64,000 nt of DNA, taken from NCBI RefSeq assembly GCF_030272615.1, contig NC_081406.1, positions 259,337,386 through 259,401,385 of the forward strand. Direction: 5' to 3'. This DNA comes from Cryptomeria japonica. Lineage: Eukaryota > Streptophyta > Pinopsida > Cupressales > Cupressaceae. Under the pieces are notes generated by a model that saw only the letters and a program-made list of their open reading frames with translations, had not been told where the DNA came from and ran no database searches. Positions 35,529-48,541 of the stretch are shown piece by piece. The position numbers were made by a program, and so were the translations under genes. Positions within the stretch are counted from its first letter, which is position 1; each line of letters starts with the position of its first letter.

Positions 35529-37664
35529 GTAATGCAAGTGGTATTTTAGTTTAAATAAATAGATATTATGGTTTGTTGCGTCCTATTTTATGTATGTCAT
35601 TTTAATTTGACCTTCTCACTTGCTTGAAATGTATACAAGCTCAAATACATGCCTACATTGCTTTAAATCAGATTCATACCCTTATATGCCACCACCAATG
35701 TGTGATTCTTCCCTCTTCACAAATTCAATAGTGTATCATTTTTACCTCTAGTCATGGTAAGCCAAGAACTATGCTTGAAATCAACTCAACATATGATTGT
35801 AATGTGTTGCTCAAGTGCTAAAATTGAAATCAGCATGAAGGAAAGGAAATCTTTATAGATTCGTTGTTTTGGTTTTTGAGTCTTCCATTGTTACTTTAGA
35901 TTTACTTTTTTAAGGTTTTCTATGTGGACGGATGCTTTATGAAATCCTTTCAGGATTTTTTTCATGATATACACTCTTCCTTTCTTCTTGGCTCCAAGTA
36001 GCACCTTAGCAATTGAAAACACCCAAAATTCTTGTGTATTTGATCATGTTCCATATCTTTAATAGACTGCAACCAAAAGATTTTTAGAATCATATTTTCA
36101 TTTTATTATTTAAGATTGTAATATGTGTCATCTCTTCTCATTCCATACTTTGAAGGTAGGTATTGCCAAAATAAATTTATGTTTTCAAACCTTGAGACAC
36201 CTACCTCTTTTTATCACTAAGCGGGTCAATAAACAAACAATCATGGGTTGGTCGACTGGGCAAGAGTACTCGCAATATAGAACCATCTAGGAGAAAAAGC
36301 TTTCTCAATAATTCAAAGTTGTGATTCCCAGGCTTGTTTCTACAAGATCAGCAAAAAAAATTGTATTTTGGCATTTGCATTTTCAATTTCTTGTGGCTCC
36401 TTGTATATTTTGATCATTGCAAATCACTGTTCATGTAGACCAAATGCTTTGGTATCTCATTGTGACCAATCCCTGTACAAAATGATTGATACAACCAAAA
36501 TAGTGCAGCACAAGAACAATAGTGAGAAAGCCTTATATTGCAAGGTAGTTAAATCAATTTCTATGTGATGGCTTAGTGACAAAGATAATTCAATAAAAAG
36601 AACAGTCTTTTATGCAACTTTTTATGGACCTTTTGACAGTCTTTTATGGCTGTGACTGTGTTGGTAACAGTCATGAATGGTTATTTCATTATGGAGAAGA
36701 TTTTCAATTGCAAATACTGTCATAGTTGCCTTTTGACATTACTGGTCATGAGTTTGTCTATAGTATTCTAGGGCTTGAACCTTTAACTGATTCATATGTC
36801 ATCTACAGTTATATCTACTACCTTCTGCAAGAGTTGATGGTGTTCAATAGACCCGAGTTTCCATATCCCTGTTCACGACTATATATCCCTCATTATTACA
36901 GCTCTACCACTACCTTGACAAAGATTTATGCATGTTGTCTTTGTTTCATGCATGAGGGCACTGATATGTCTTTGCGTTTAAAAATGTTTGTAATTTGTTA
37001 CTGTCAAATACAATAACACATGGGCTCTTCTTTACTATATATTGCGAATGGTACTTTGAATGTATCTTCGAATGCCTTTAACTATCCTATGAAGACATCA
37101 ATGATGATAACTTGTTGAAGGTTTTTTACTATACCACAATGAGTAAGGCCATTTAAGATACTGTATAAATGGCCTTGTATTTCTTAAATCTAGGTGATTG
37201 TAAAAAAGAAGGCATTTTGTTTTAAAAGAAAATCTAGGAGTCATGCACTTATTTCATTCAAAGTGGTATCTCTAAGTTGGAATTCCAAGATTAAAGGAAT
37301 TAATTTCATATTACATGAGAGTATAATTCCAATAAAAGAATTGTCCATGTATCAAGGAAATAAGGAAATCTTGTCTTAATGATAAGATGGAAATTTCAAG
37401 CTTGAGCTGAGTAAGATGGCATGTAGTCTGAAAATAAAGAAATTTGCCTCACTAGGGTTTTCTTGAATAAATGTGTTGACATTACTTTTTCATGAAAGAT
37501 ATTAGGCTTTGGAGGCTTAACATGAGATTATCATGCAAGTATCATGCAAGTTACGGTTTTACCTTTGAAAGATAGTTTCATAAAAATCAAATACTTGATT
37601 TTGTATTTTTTAGAAATGTATGTTTATAGGCTAACATAAGATACATGGTATAATTATTCTTTAA
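35529..37664. other. Possible intron 2 of the kinase gene
   Basis: AT-rich with stops in all frames. Short ORFs at 36,368-36,568 and 36,726-37,016 lack known motifs. No third kinase exon is seen. Confidence 0.5.
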
Positions 37665-37737
37665 AGGCTGCTAGCTCAAATGGAAGAGCACTTGCTTTAC
37701 AAGTAGGAAGATGGTGGTTCGATTCGAGCGTGCCCTA
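37665..37737 (+). tRNA. tRNA-Val(TAC)-like sequence, degenerate
   Basis: The 73-nt stretch folds as a cloverleaf: acceptor AGGCTGC against GTGCCCT (one mismatch), D arm GCTC/GAGC, anticodon arm CTTGC/GTAGG with loop TTTACAA (anticodon TAC at 37,698-37,700), and T loop TTCGATT. The T stem has two mismatches. The sequence resembles bacterial and organellar tRNA-Val rather than nuclear tRNA-Val. It is therefore likely a pseudogene of organellar origin or the head of a SINE (A box TAGCTCAAATGG, B box GGTTCGATTCG). It is probably not functional. Confidence 0.5.
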
Positions 37738-38240
37738 ATATGACTAAATATATGACCAGTTGATGGCAAAATAATGATTAAAATGACTAAATATACTACC
37801 AATTGACAACAATTAATGACTCAATAAATGACCAATTAACAACAATCAATGACTAAATTAATGACTAAATCAACGACCAAATCAATGACTAAATTAATGA
37901 CTAAATAAATGACTTGTCAACAACAATCAATGACTAAATATGTGACTAAATTAGTGACTATCATGACTAAATAAATGACTAGATAACAAAAATTAATGAC
38001 TAAATTAGTGACTAAATATATGACTAAATTAGTGATTAAATATAGACTAAATCAATGAATAAATTGATGACCACATCGATGACCAAATTGATCAATCAAA
38101 ACAACTAGTGGTCATGTGATCAAATGGATTTATGACTGGCAATAAACTACTAGTGGTCATGTGATCAAATTTAGTCATTTATCTACATTTTTTGGTAGTT
38201 TATTTAGTCATATATTGTTGTTTTTGTACTAGAATGGCTA
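37738..38240. repeat. TGACTAAAT-rich degenerate tandem array
   Basis: Well over a dozen copies of ATGACTAAAT, spaced mostly 10-16 bases, are mixed with ACAACAATCAATGAC blocks. Toward the end the word appears inverted (TTTAGTCATTTAT at 38,170; TTTAGTCATATATTG at 38,199), so the right edge can fold back on the array. A 20-bp word TAGTGGTCATGTGATCAAAT is repeated near 38,106 and 38,143. Confidence 0.8.
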
Positions 38241-39332
38241 CCAATGGGATTCAAATTTTCTTTAACTCGGAGAATCTTTAACACTTAAGCTCTCTAAGAT
38301 TCAATTGAATCTTCACCGAGTACACACAATATCCCTTGGTTTCAAATTCATTGTTCCCTTATTTCCCTCCTCAAAAACTTGTTGAAAGACTTTGGGGAGT
38401 CTCAATGAGTCCCGAGTATTCTCTAGCTATCTTCTCTTTCCCTTCCCAGAAACTTGTTGAAGGAGACATGAGATCTTAATGCGTCCTAATTTGACACGGT
38501 GGGCCCTTTTATCTGCAGATAGAACGCTTTCCAATCACTCATTGGTAACTTGTTCAGGAGAGGAAAAACATCTTAATTAGTCTTGGCTTACCCCACACAC
38601 CACCTTGTTCTGGCCTTCCCCTGATGTTCACAAAGGCCAAGGAAAGACTTGAGCCAGATCTGAGTACATTATCCCCCATTCTTTCCAATAGAACTTAGGA
38701 CTCAACACGAGCTAGGAAATAGCTCAATGAGTACCTGAGTAACAATTGTTGGTACTTCACGAAGGAACACATTACTTGAAGCTCAATGAAATATTTTAAA
38801 AGGTTTCATTGATTCCAAAGTCACCCCTTTGAAATATCATTTAATTTCCACCTCAAATGGTACTTAGAAGCTTGTCAAGGCATGCAAGAGAATTCAATAA
38901 TTTCCAAGGGTCATTTAAACTAAGGCCCACTTAAGAAAAACTTGGAGCATGTGCACATAAGTTATTCCCTTAGGACATAATGGGGAAGGGGTTGGACACT
39001 AGGCACAATATTTTAAAACAATAAAAAGGGTGCAAAAAACTTAGGATTAAAATGGGTCATAGCAATCAGCTAAAATAAGAGCGCTGGAACCCGAGGCTAG
39101 TTGCAAATGATGAAAATATCCATGAAAAAAGAACTTAAGTCACATTCAACTAGAAAAGTAGGTCACTAACCAAAAATAAGACCCGCCAAAGGCAATTTAA
39201 AACATACTTTATAACCAAGGCAAAACATAAAATATAACCCTGCGACACTTGGAGAATACAACTCTAACATACCCCTCATATATAACAAACCCCGCCACGT
39301 TGAAGATATTGTACATAAGAACAAAATCAAGT
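38241..39332. other. No gene recognised
   Basis: Only short ORFs. The right end leads directly into the protease remnant of fragment H and may be its decayed gag. Confidence 0.5.
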
Positions 39333-42300
39333 GACTCCTTATAGATGGTGGATCTAGGTTAAATCTATTTACATACAAGTTGATTAAATAGTTAGGATTC
39401 TATGAAGATCTAATTGATCCTTCCAACAAAATTTCAATCAAGGCATATGACGATGCTAAGAGAGTCTCCAAATGCACAATCACACTTTTACTTCAAGTCG
39501 AGCCAACAATAGTTGAAACTCCATCTCATGTTTTGGACCTTGATCTCCCATATAACATCCTCCTTGGATATCCATAGATCCATTCCATTCAATCTGTCCC
39601 CTCCACCTATCAATATTTAAAATTTTCATACGATGGTAGATAAATCACCATCCCTGTTGATCCGCAACCGTTCCGATATTTAAAACTTCTTGAAGGAAAT
39701 CACCCCTACTATTTTCCTCTAAATACACCCACTTCACCCCCAAAAATTGACACTTCTACCCAACCCAAGATCAAGGCCAAAATGATTGACAATGGTTGTG
39801 GAGAATGTAGCCTTTAGAAGGCATTCTATGTGGGACATCTTCCTCTCTCTCTTAAGTCCTATGGCAAGCCCAAGAAAATTGAAATTAAGAAAAATCCTAC
39901 CATACCAATGTAGGAGCATCTTGGTTCTTGACAATCTTGCATCAACTAAAAACATTTCTTTTCAGTATATTTCCTGTTTTCCAGCCCTAGCATTTATTTT
40001 TGCATATTCGTGCATTTTCTCACCGGATCTTACAAAGCTGGATTTTGTTTGTGAACATGATTATCTTCCTTATTCCTGAACCGTGAAATGTTTAGATCTT
40101 TTTCTAGCAAGTTATCGATTCTGGATTCCGAGACAGTTTTCTAGCTTAGAACTTTGAAACTACCTGGACCTATCCTGCTATTGGTGAACCTTGCGGATCC
40201 TTTTCATAGCTTGAGAAACTTCAATTTGTTGTTTCCAACGTTCCTTGGCATGTGGCTGACCTTTCCTTTGGTCCGCACTTCATCCTTTGGATTTTTCAAA
40301 GGATTCTCTTAGCGGAGACCAACTAGTGGTTTTACATGTTTCATCTCGTTCATTGATATTTGATTCTTCATGGGATGACACAGATCCCTCTAGACTATAT
40401 AAATCAATGTAATTTAGCTTGTAGTAACCAATTTTTGGAATTGGGAAGATATAAATTGAAATTAAGTGGTCTGGTATTGACCGAGACTATAATTAAGCAT
40501 GTTTGTATTAGGCCAGTGAGCTAAATCTTGCAACCTGCATGTTGTTGACAGATTGTAAATAGTTTTCATGATATAATCAATCAGTTTTACATTTCCTCGA
40601 TCATATTGTCTTGCATTCATTGTGTATTACTCTTGTTGCATAGTCCAGATAGATCTCATTGAAGTCCCTCTTAACCGTGTCTGCACCACATACAATGCAA
40701 GAAGATAACATTCTAGCAATCATGGGGGCTTCACTTAGTGAACCTGGGTTATAGCATGTGCATCCATGGCATACTAAATAATCCCCCTATTTTAAAAAAT
40801 ATTACCCTAAAATCCTTTTTTGTCACCCCCTCCCAATACACAACCCAAATAAAAAACCCCCTATTTTGACCACATTTTATTTTTCATAGCCTGAATTATA
40901 AAACCCCCTATTTTCACCAAATAGGCAATATATTGCACTTATTTTCTAAGATATTAAACCCCCCAATATGAATGTACATGATATAATATATTCCAGCCAA
41001 TGAATCCACCATGATAGCAATTGGGCCCACTTGATGAGGAAAATCTTGAGACTGATGTCACTTCATGTCTCTATTGAGAAGAAAATGAAGAACTTGCAAA
41101 CATCCCAAAATATATGTTTCTAAAAGAATTTGCTATTGTGGAAAAAATAATTTATCAAGGACATGGTCTAAGACCTAAAGAGAAAGGAAGGAAAGCACAC
41201 ATTGCACCCATTTCATACAAGCATGATAGAGGCCTGGGTTAGTCTCTTGTACCTAAGGTTACCATTTTTCGTGTTCAAATAGACCCTTCTTTTGATGTTG
41301 ATGACTCTAACAAAGAGGAATTCTATGAAGTGCCTTTCAATAACCTCATGACCTCTTTAATGAATTCTATGCATACACTATCACTCCCTCAACTTCACTT
41401 GATCTTCCACTTGTGTACCCCAAGATTTTTTATTGGGACCAACAAGGACCACCAACTCTTGACATTTGTGTTGATGATAATACCCTCTTGGAACTTTTAA
41501 ATATTTATAACGTTGAAGATCGCATGAAAGTACATGACATTCAACTTAATAGGGAGGCATACTTTGGTAGCCAAGTCAGCTCCCTTAATCACAAAGATGA
41601 TAATAAAAATCAACAACCCCCTAATGAAAACCTCAATAAAGTGCCATCGGACATTAAAAAAAGTAAAAAAGAAAGTGCGTGTCCACTAGTGAAACCCTAG
41701 CTTAAGCACTAGAGGATGAGGGAATCGACTTGCCTACCATGGTTCCCCCATTACAAGAAAGGTCCTCATTGTTGATTGAAGAAAATGATACAATCAATAT
41801 GGGAATAAAAGAAAATCCAAATATTTTATTCATAACCAAATCTCTTATTGATTAAAAAAAATAGGGTATTGTATTTTTTCTCAAAGATACACAAGTCAAC
41901 TTCGCATGGTCATATGTTAACATGCTAGGATTGGATCCTGATTTGGTGGTGATCACCTTCCAGTACACCCTAATGTGAAATTTCTTAAGAAAATTTTGAG
42001 AAAGATCCAACCTCAAGTTTCTCTTTTAGTCAAGATAGAGCTACAAAAGATGTTAGATGTGGGATTCATTCAACCTATTAACTATAAAGAATGGGTTTCA
42101 AACAATACCTATTGGCAAACCTACTGGGGGCATACATATTTGTACCAACTTCAGAGATCTCAATAAGGCATGCCCTAAGTATGACTTGCCTTTTCCTAAC
42201 ATTGACATCATATTGGAGCTAACAGATGGAAATGAGGCACCTTTCCTTAATTGACGGTTTCTTTGGATATAATCAAATCAAAATTATTGGTGAAGATCAA

Positions 42301-44060
42301 CACAAGGCAACTTTTACTACTCCATGGGGAACTTTTTTCTACCAAGTTATGCCCTTTGGGTTCAAGAATGTAGGAGTAACTTATCAATGAGCTCTGACCA
42401 CCATATTTCATGATTTGGTTCATGACATTATGGAAGAATATGTGGATAATCTTTTACCTAAATCAAAGACCTGAGAGGGACACAACACCATACTAGCTAA
42501 GATATTTGAAAAACTAGAGAAGTATAAATTGAGGCTAAATCCTAAGAAATGTGTCTTTGGGGTTACTTTTGGAAAACTCTTTGGTTTTATTGTATCACAT
42601 AGAGGAATTGAAATTCATCCAACCAAGGTGAAGGCTATCATGGACATGCTACCACTAAAGAATCTCAAGCAACTTCACAACCTTCAAGGAAAGCTCCAAT
42701 CTATTCACAAATATACTTCCCATTTTGTAAATAAGTGTCACTCCTTTGCTCATCTACTTCAAAAAGATACCAAATTTCAATGGCATTGTTTGTGTCAAAA
42801 GCAATTTGATAAAATCAAGGACTATTTAACATCTCCACTTGTCTTTATGCCTCCTATCTTTGGAGAACCCCTTCTCTTGTATATCTTTGCTACACTAGTG
42901 GCCTTTGGTGCATTACTAGCACAAGTTGATGAGAAAGCTAAAGAGTAGCCTTACTAGCATTACTAGTGGCTTTTGGGGCATTACTAAAAAAAATCCACCA
43001 TTACATGCTTAATCATAAGACCAAGCTCATTGTGAAAATTGATCCCCTCAAGTACCTTCTTTCTAATGTTGCTCTTACAACATGAACTACTAAATGGGCC
43101 AGGATCCTAAGTGTGTTTGATATTGAGTATATGGATCACAAAGATATTAAAGGACAGGTTAGTGCAGATCAATTATTTGATACCCCTCTACAAGGAGAAT
43201 ACCCCTTGATTGCAAAGTTCCCAAATGACACTATCATTACCATCACACAATCTACTAAGTGGTATTTATATTTTGATGGTTCTTGCACACAACATGGATC
43301 AAGGGTAGGAATTATTTCAGTAACTCCTCAAAGAAACCACATTCCTATGTCATATAAGATATCCTTCTCATGTACAAACAACATTGTTGAGTATGAAGCT
43401 CTCATGATAGGTCTCTGCCTTGCTATCCAATGGAAAATCACTTATCTTCATGTGTATGGTGATTCACAACTTGTCATTAAACAGGTCAATGATGAATACC
43501 AAACTAAAGATGATAAGTTGATCCCTTATTATTGAATGGTGGAAGACTTTAAAAAATATTTCTCTTCTATTTAGTTTGAGCAGATCCCCTAAGAAAACAA
43601 TAAAGATGTTGATGCTATAGCCACCATTGGCTCTCTCCTACAGATGCCTGATAATAGTCATAAGTGTGAATTCTTGGCTGAGCATCTCCTTATTCCAACA
43701 TATGATGTAGTTGAGTTTGAAATGATCTATGCACTTGTTTTCCTTTGTATTAAGACACCTATGCTTACCTTAACAACAAAACCTTCCCACCCCATCTCAC
43801 CAAAACCCAACAACAAACTTTCATTTACCAATCTACCTTCTACACCATCCTTGGAGACACTCTATTTCAAAGGCACTTTAGTGGAACCATCTTACACTGT
43901 TTAGATAAAGAAGAAGTTGAACACGCATAATGAGAGGCACACAAATGTATCTATGGAGTACACTCAAGTGGTCTCACGTTGGCTAAGAAGCTCCTTGAAA
44001 TGGGTTATTATTGGGTTACCATGGAACAAAGTGCTTATCACTATGTGTGATGTGTTAATT
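39333..44060 (+). pseudogene. Fragment H: decayed Tat-type Ty3 pol
   Basis: Plus-strand domains in order: protease (39,333-39,660; LIDGGSRLNLFTYKL, then LPYNILLGYP), a G-patch-like part near 41,140-41,235 (YQGHGLRPKEKGRKAH), RT (41,970-42,720; GGIHICTNFRDLNKACPK, and YVDN at about 42,438-42,449 where YVDD is needed), RT-linked RNase H, a second RNase H (43,260-43,535; YFDGS, VEYEAL, YGDSQL), and the integrase zinc region (to about 44,060; LLEMGYYWVTMEQSAYHYV). Stops and frameshifts are frequent. No LTRs, gag or integrase core were found, so this is an old fragment related to A and G. Confidence 0.85.
39925..40780 (+). mobile_element. Possible LTR-like insertion within fragment H
   Basis: Between the protease and G-patch parts, about 850 bases have no coding similarity and differ in composition. 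ACTATATAAATC at about 40,395-40,406 is promoter-like. Borders and target duplication could not be fixed, so ordinary linker decay is also possible. Confidence 0.3.
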
Positions 44061-45181
44061 AATGGTTGTATGATTCTTCATGAATTTATTTTATATCTTG
44101 TTTATAATGACTAGTATCCCAAGATCCTAAATTCTAACATGAATCAGAGTAGGTTAGGCTATACTGATCATTTTTATAGGCTATACTAAAAGATTTGACA
44201 AACTTGATAAGAAACCTCTTTGTGCTCAATCAACACATGTAAGACCACTCTGCAATATTTTTGGCGTATTTTTTTCATTATTTAAAATTTAAAATTTCAT
44301 TTTTTCCTTTAGTTTATTGATAAACATTGGTTTATAATCATGCTACATAACCCGATTTCTCTTAGGTAAAATCATACGCTTGACTACATTTTTTAGCTTA
44401 TTTAGGTTGTATTAATATTTTATGTGTTTTTAAAAAAACTACCAATAGTCATCAAATTGATATGAGTAGTATATTTCCTACCTAGAGTTAACAAGACTTA
44501 CTTAAAATAAGGCAATTATCTCCACATAACCTTACATTTTTTATCAAGTTAAATTGACCTTCAAAATATTCTTATTAATATTACCGCTCACATTTATTGA
44601 ATGACACAACAAAATATAATAATATTGTATTTCATACTACATTACTCTCTATTTATCTAAAAACGAATATCTATAATTCACAATATACAAAACATAAACT
44701 TGTTAAACTTGACACTCAAAATAAATAATTTTTGAATATTCAACATCATATATAAAAATTAAGAGACTTATGAGAAAATTACAACCCTTAAACATTTTCT
44801 CTCTAGATATTGTTCAACTACTCAATGATCTTTTGACTTAGGCTTGTTCTCTTAACACCATTGGAATTGCTCTATTTTGAGATGAGTGGCCTCTAACCTA
44901 TGTGTTATATACAAAAGTTTCATGAGAATTAACGGTTTATTATTGCACCCAAATCTGCAAGAGGTATGTCAATATAGTACTTTGTGTAGTTCACAACAAC
45001 GATGTTAAAGTCCTCTTTATTATACAATAGAAAATTGAAAGAAAAAAAACCAATGAACATGTCTATTTAGATAATCTAATGGTCATATCTCTTAGCATGC
45101 GACTTATTCAACCTATGCATTAAAATTGACAATTGTATTTTCCATGCTACGCGATGGAACGCCAAGTCATTGAGGTATAGG
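44061..45181. other. AT-rich stretch, nothing recognised
   Basis: No ORF or repeat of note. It ends with ATAGG, which nearly matches the ATTGG after element F. Confidence 0.6.
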
Positions 45182-46743
45182 TGTTAGCGCAACATAAATT
45201 TATGTCTCTATGATTTATGGCTAAGACCGTTGTTTATGTTTAAGCTAACTAGGGAGTTCATTCTTGTTTTTAACTCCTTCTTTTCTACCCGATCTATTTT
45301 GACAGTTCATGCAAATAGTTGTTGATCTCTAGAAATTTCATGCATTTCATGCATAATTTATGCTCCTGTGATCTATATATCATTTGTAATTCATACAGAT
45401 TCGTAATGAAGATAATTGAATTGCATTAATTCAGTTTTGATTTTCTTCTCTATTTTGCTTTCAAGTTTTGCTTCTTTCTTTTCTTCTAGATCTTGCTGCA
45501 AAATTCTACATGGTATCAAATCTTGGGAGAGAGGAAGAAGAAGCTAAACACAAATTATTTGCAAGCATATTTATGAAAAATGGAAGTTGACATAAACCTT
45601 CTTTTATAGGTGCATGCATATTCTTCCCCTAATTTTTGTATGCTCCTTCCTTTCTTCCTATGTTGATTCTTTAGAAATTGTGAGTGATTTGCAAGCACTG
45701 AATGATAAAGATCTAGAAATTTGGATCTTTGTAAAAATTGAACTTTTATAAAGTTTACATGGAGTTTTTTGCTTAATGCATTTAGTATAGGTTTCTTTTA
45801 ATAAGTTTCCTGAATAAAAAATAGAAGATTAAAGTTGCTAGGCACTCTTCCTCTAATTGACAACCAAAAGTATTCTTTTGTTCTAAATTCTTGTCTACAT
45901 GAGATTCCAATGTTGCAACTTTGTTTACTCCTAGAGATTCTTTCTAGCAAGGTTCCTGACTACATGAGATTCCAGAGTTGCATCCTCGAGTGCTTCTAGA
46001 GTTTCTTTCTAGTGGGACATTATTGAGCATTGGATAAACAATGGTATCATGTCGACTAGAGGACATCCTTGCAGTTCTTCACCTTGGAGCACATTTCTGC
46101 AGATTTATATATTCTCATCTTCAGATGATCAGTTTTTGTATTCAGAGACCGTGTACCTATCTGTTCATCCATTTGAGCAATGTAGAATATGTATAGCTGC
46201 ATTTTCAAAGTATGCCAAAGGTACTCATGCAATGGTTTCTATGACTGATACAATCCTTTTGTAGTGTGGATTCATTTGCAGTTTGCAGCTTTCTTATTCA
46301 ATTTGAATGAATGGTAAGGAGTTTCTCTCAATTTGGTTTTCTCCTTTCTTCTTTGTAATTGGGTTCCTCATCAAGATTTGTTGCTAAGAATCATATCTCT
46401 CCTTAGTTAGACCTAAGGGGGGGTGTTAGTGCAACATAACTTTCCGTCTCCGTGATTTACGACGGAGACTCTTGCTTATGTTTAAGATAACTAGGGAGTT
46501 CATTCTTGTTTTTATCTCCTCCTTTTCTACCCGATCTACTTTGATAGTTCATGCAAATAGTTTTTTATCTCCAAAAATTTCATGCATAATTTATGCTCTT
46601 GTGATCTATATATCATTTTTAATTCATATAGATTTGTAATGAAGATGATTGAATTGCATTAATTCAGTTTCAATTTTCTTCTCTATTTTGCTTGCAAGTT
46701 TTTCTTCTTTCTTTTCTTCTAGATCTTGTTGCAAAATTATACA
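45182..46743 (+). mobile_element. Element F: small TRIM-like LTR element
   Basis: LTRs of 329 bp (45,182-45,510) and 320 bp (46,424-46,743) start TGTTAG and end with ACA (TTCTACA and TTATACA). TGGTATCAAATC follows the first LTR at once and is a mutated initiator-Met primer site. AAGGGGGGG (46,415-46,423) is the polypurine tract before the second LTR. Flanks ATAGG and ATTGG match at four of five bases. The 913-bp interior holds no gag or pol, only a roughly 65-bp imperfect duplication (CTACATGAGATTCCA) near 45,897-46,022. Size and structure fit a terminal-repeat retrotransposon in miniature or a deleted copia element. Confidence 0.85.
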
Positions 46744-47429
46744 ATTGGAAGCTTGAACGCTATAGTTAGTGTAGATGGAGGAAATGGATTGAATACAAGA
46801 TTCAATCTTCCAGCATCCAACAATGAAGTTTTTCCTGCAAAACACACACATGCAAATTGAAATCTAAACTAGAAACAAACACACATGTTATCAAACTCTA
46901 CTCCATTGCACTCCTATTCCTCAAGATTTCACATTTAATCTATATTTGCTCTCAGAAGCACTTATTCAAAAAGCTATGAGGAAATGGAGATTTGAGAATG
47001 CAAAGATAGCAGATAAGATGTCAAGATAATGGAATGCAAAATGGCATAAGTTTGACGCATAAAGATGAGATGCCCAAATAAGAGAGAGGAGCTTGTTTAA
47101 ATAGAATTTCTCCGGGCGAGTTCATGTTGTGGGATGAATGTGGGATAATGCAAGATGAGTGGTAAATGTTGGCAAATGCACTCCAATGAGACATTGTAGG
47201 TGATTGAAGGTTTTGTCATTGATGGCAACCTTACAATCCTATGACACCAGCAAGGCAATCCACCAGGACTAGCAAAGTCAGATTCTACACTAGTACACAG
47301 ATCACTGGCACCAATAGTGAAAGGAAGCATACAGGCACAAAAGCCGATAGGAATTTTGTTGATAATATATTTTATTTATTATTGTAAAATCATTAGAAGC
47401 CGACTTGGCAAGTTGTAAAATGACTCTTA

Positions 47430-48484
47430 TGTTGGTATTTTGGTATGGTTTTGTCATTGATGTCAACACCTGCTAAATACACCTACTTTTGAGATCTAGC
47501 AACATTCACCAGCAATCAGTAAACTATTCAAACAATCACCAGTATATGGTTAACTGATAGGATATAATGTTCACCGGTACCTGCAATGACATGGAAGACA
47601 CTTGGTAATGTCGAAGACATCATGTGGACACTTTTCCTTGAAGTAATATCATTGGTATATTCTTATTTGCATATTTGCTTTTATCGGCAAATAGGTCTAG
47701 GTTATCTAGGGTTACACCAGTAGGTTTATCTTTTCCAGATCAGCATGGCACGCTATGGAGATAATTTAATATTATTATAAAAGCATTAAGCCGACATGTT
47801 CAATTGGTTATTGCATCGAATATTGTATTATTTGTAAAATGTTTTTATTGTAATATCTTGTAGAGTCGACCTACTAAAATTGGTCTTAGGGTATGGTATA
47901 AATGTAAGATCTTATTTGTAAAATCAAGTGTGGAATGCGAAAAAGATTTAAGGAAGGATATATGTGAGATCAAGTAGAGATATACACGAAGACATCATTT
48001 GAAGGTGAAGTTAGGTTTTTGTAGAAGCATATCAGCATTGCACCGGTACTGAATCCAGCATATGAAGATGCTATTTTGTGCAGTACATTCTCATTGGATT
48101 TAACCATCCAACTGTAGTCAGTGTGACTCCCATTTGTGTTTGAGTAGTGAGCTCTAGGCTGTTGGCCTTTCTGCATGTGCAGACCCCTCTTTGAACACTT
48201 ACTATCTGCAGTAGTATCATTTGATTGTGGGTAAGGTTTCCCACCGTGGTTTTTCCCCTTACAGGGTTTCCACGTACAAATATTTGTGTCATGTGTTGTG
48301 GTTGACTTTGTGCTTATATTTCATGCATTAATTCTTACCGGTACAACATTTCCTGTTAACACTGTTTACCGGCACAATTAACTGTCTTACCGGTATTAAG
48401 CAATAATTTGGTTAATAAGATTTTGGTTTGAATTTATTAGACAACTGATTCACCCCCCCCTCTCAGTTGTCCCCGGGACCTACA
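47430..48484 (+). repeat. Element E, 5' LTR
   Basis: This 1,055 bp LTR starts TGTTGGTATTTTGG and ends GGGACCTACA. It differs from the 3' copy at scattered sites, mostly transitions. A C run lies at 48,452-48,460 near the end. Confidence 0.95.
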
Positions 48485-48486
48485 AT

Positions 48487-48498
48487 TGGTATCAGAGC
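48487..48498 (+). promoter_or_regulatory. Element E primer binding site (initiator Met tRNA)
   Basis: TGGTATCAGAGC begins two bases after the LTR. The following CTAGTCCTCT is shared with element C. Confidence 0.94.
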
Positions 48499-48541
48499 CT
48501 AGTCCTCTTTTTGTGGAAGTTTAACAACTTGAGGAGATCCA

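Noticed and set aside
36726-37016. A 96-codon ORF as a further kinase exon
   Set aside because: It shows no kinase motifs and does not continue after the RQEIE end of exon 2.
37738-38240. A repeat array that superficially resembles a CRISPR
   Set aside because: Units are short, degenerate and of uneven spacing with no unique spacers, and the DNA is a plant nuclear genome.
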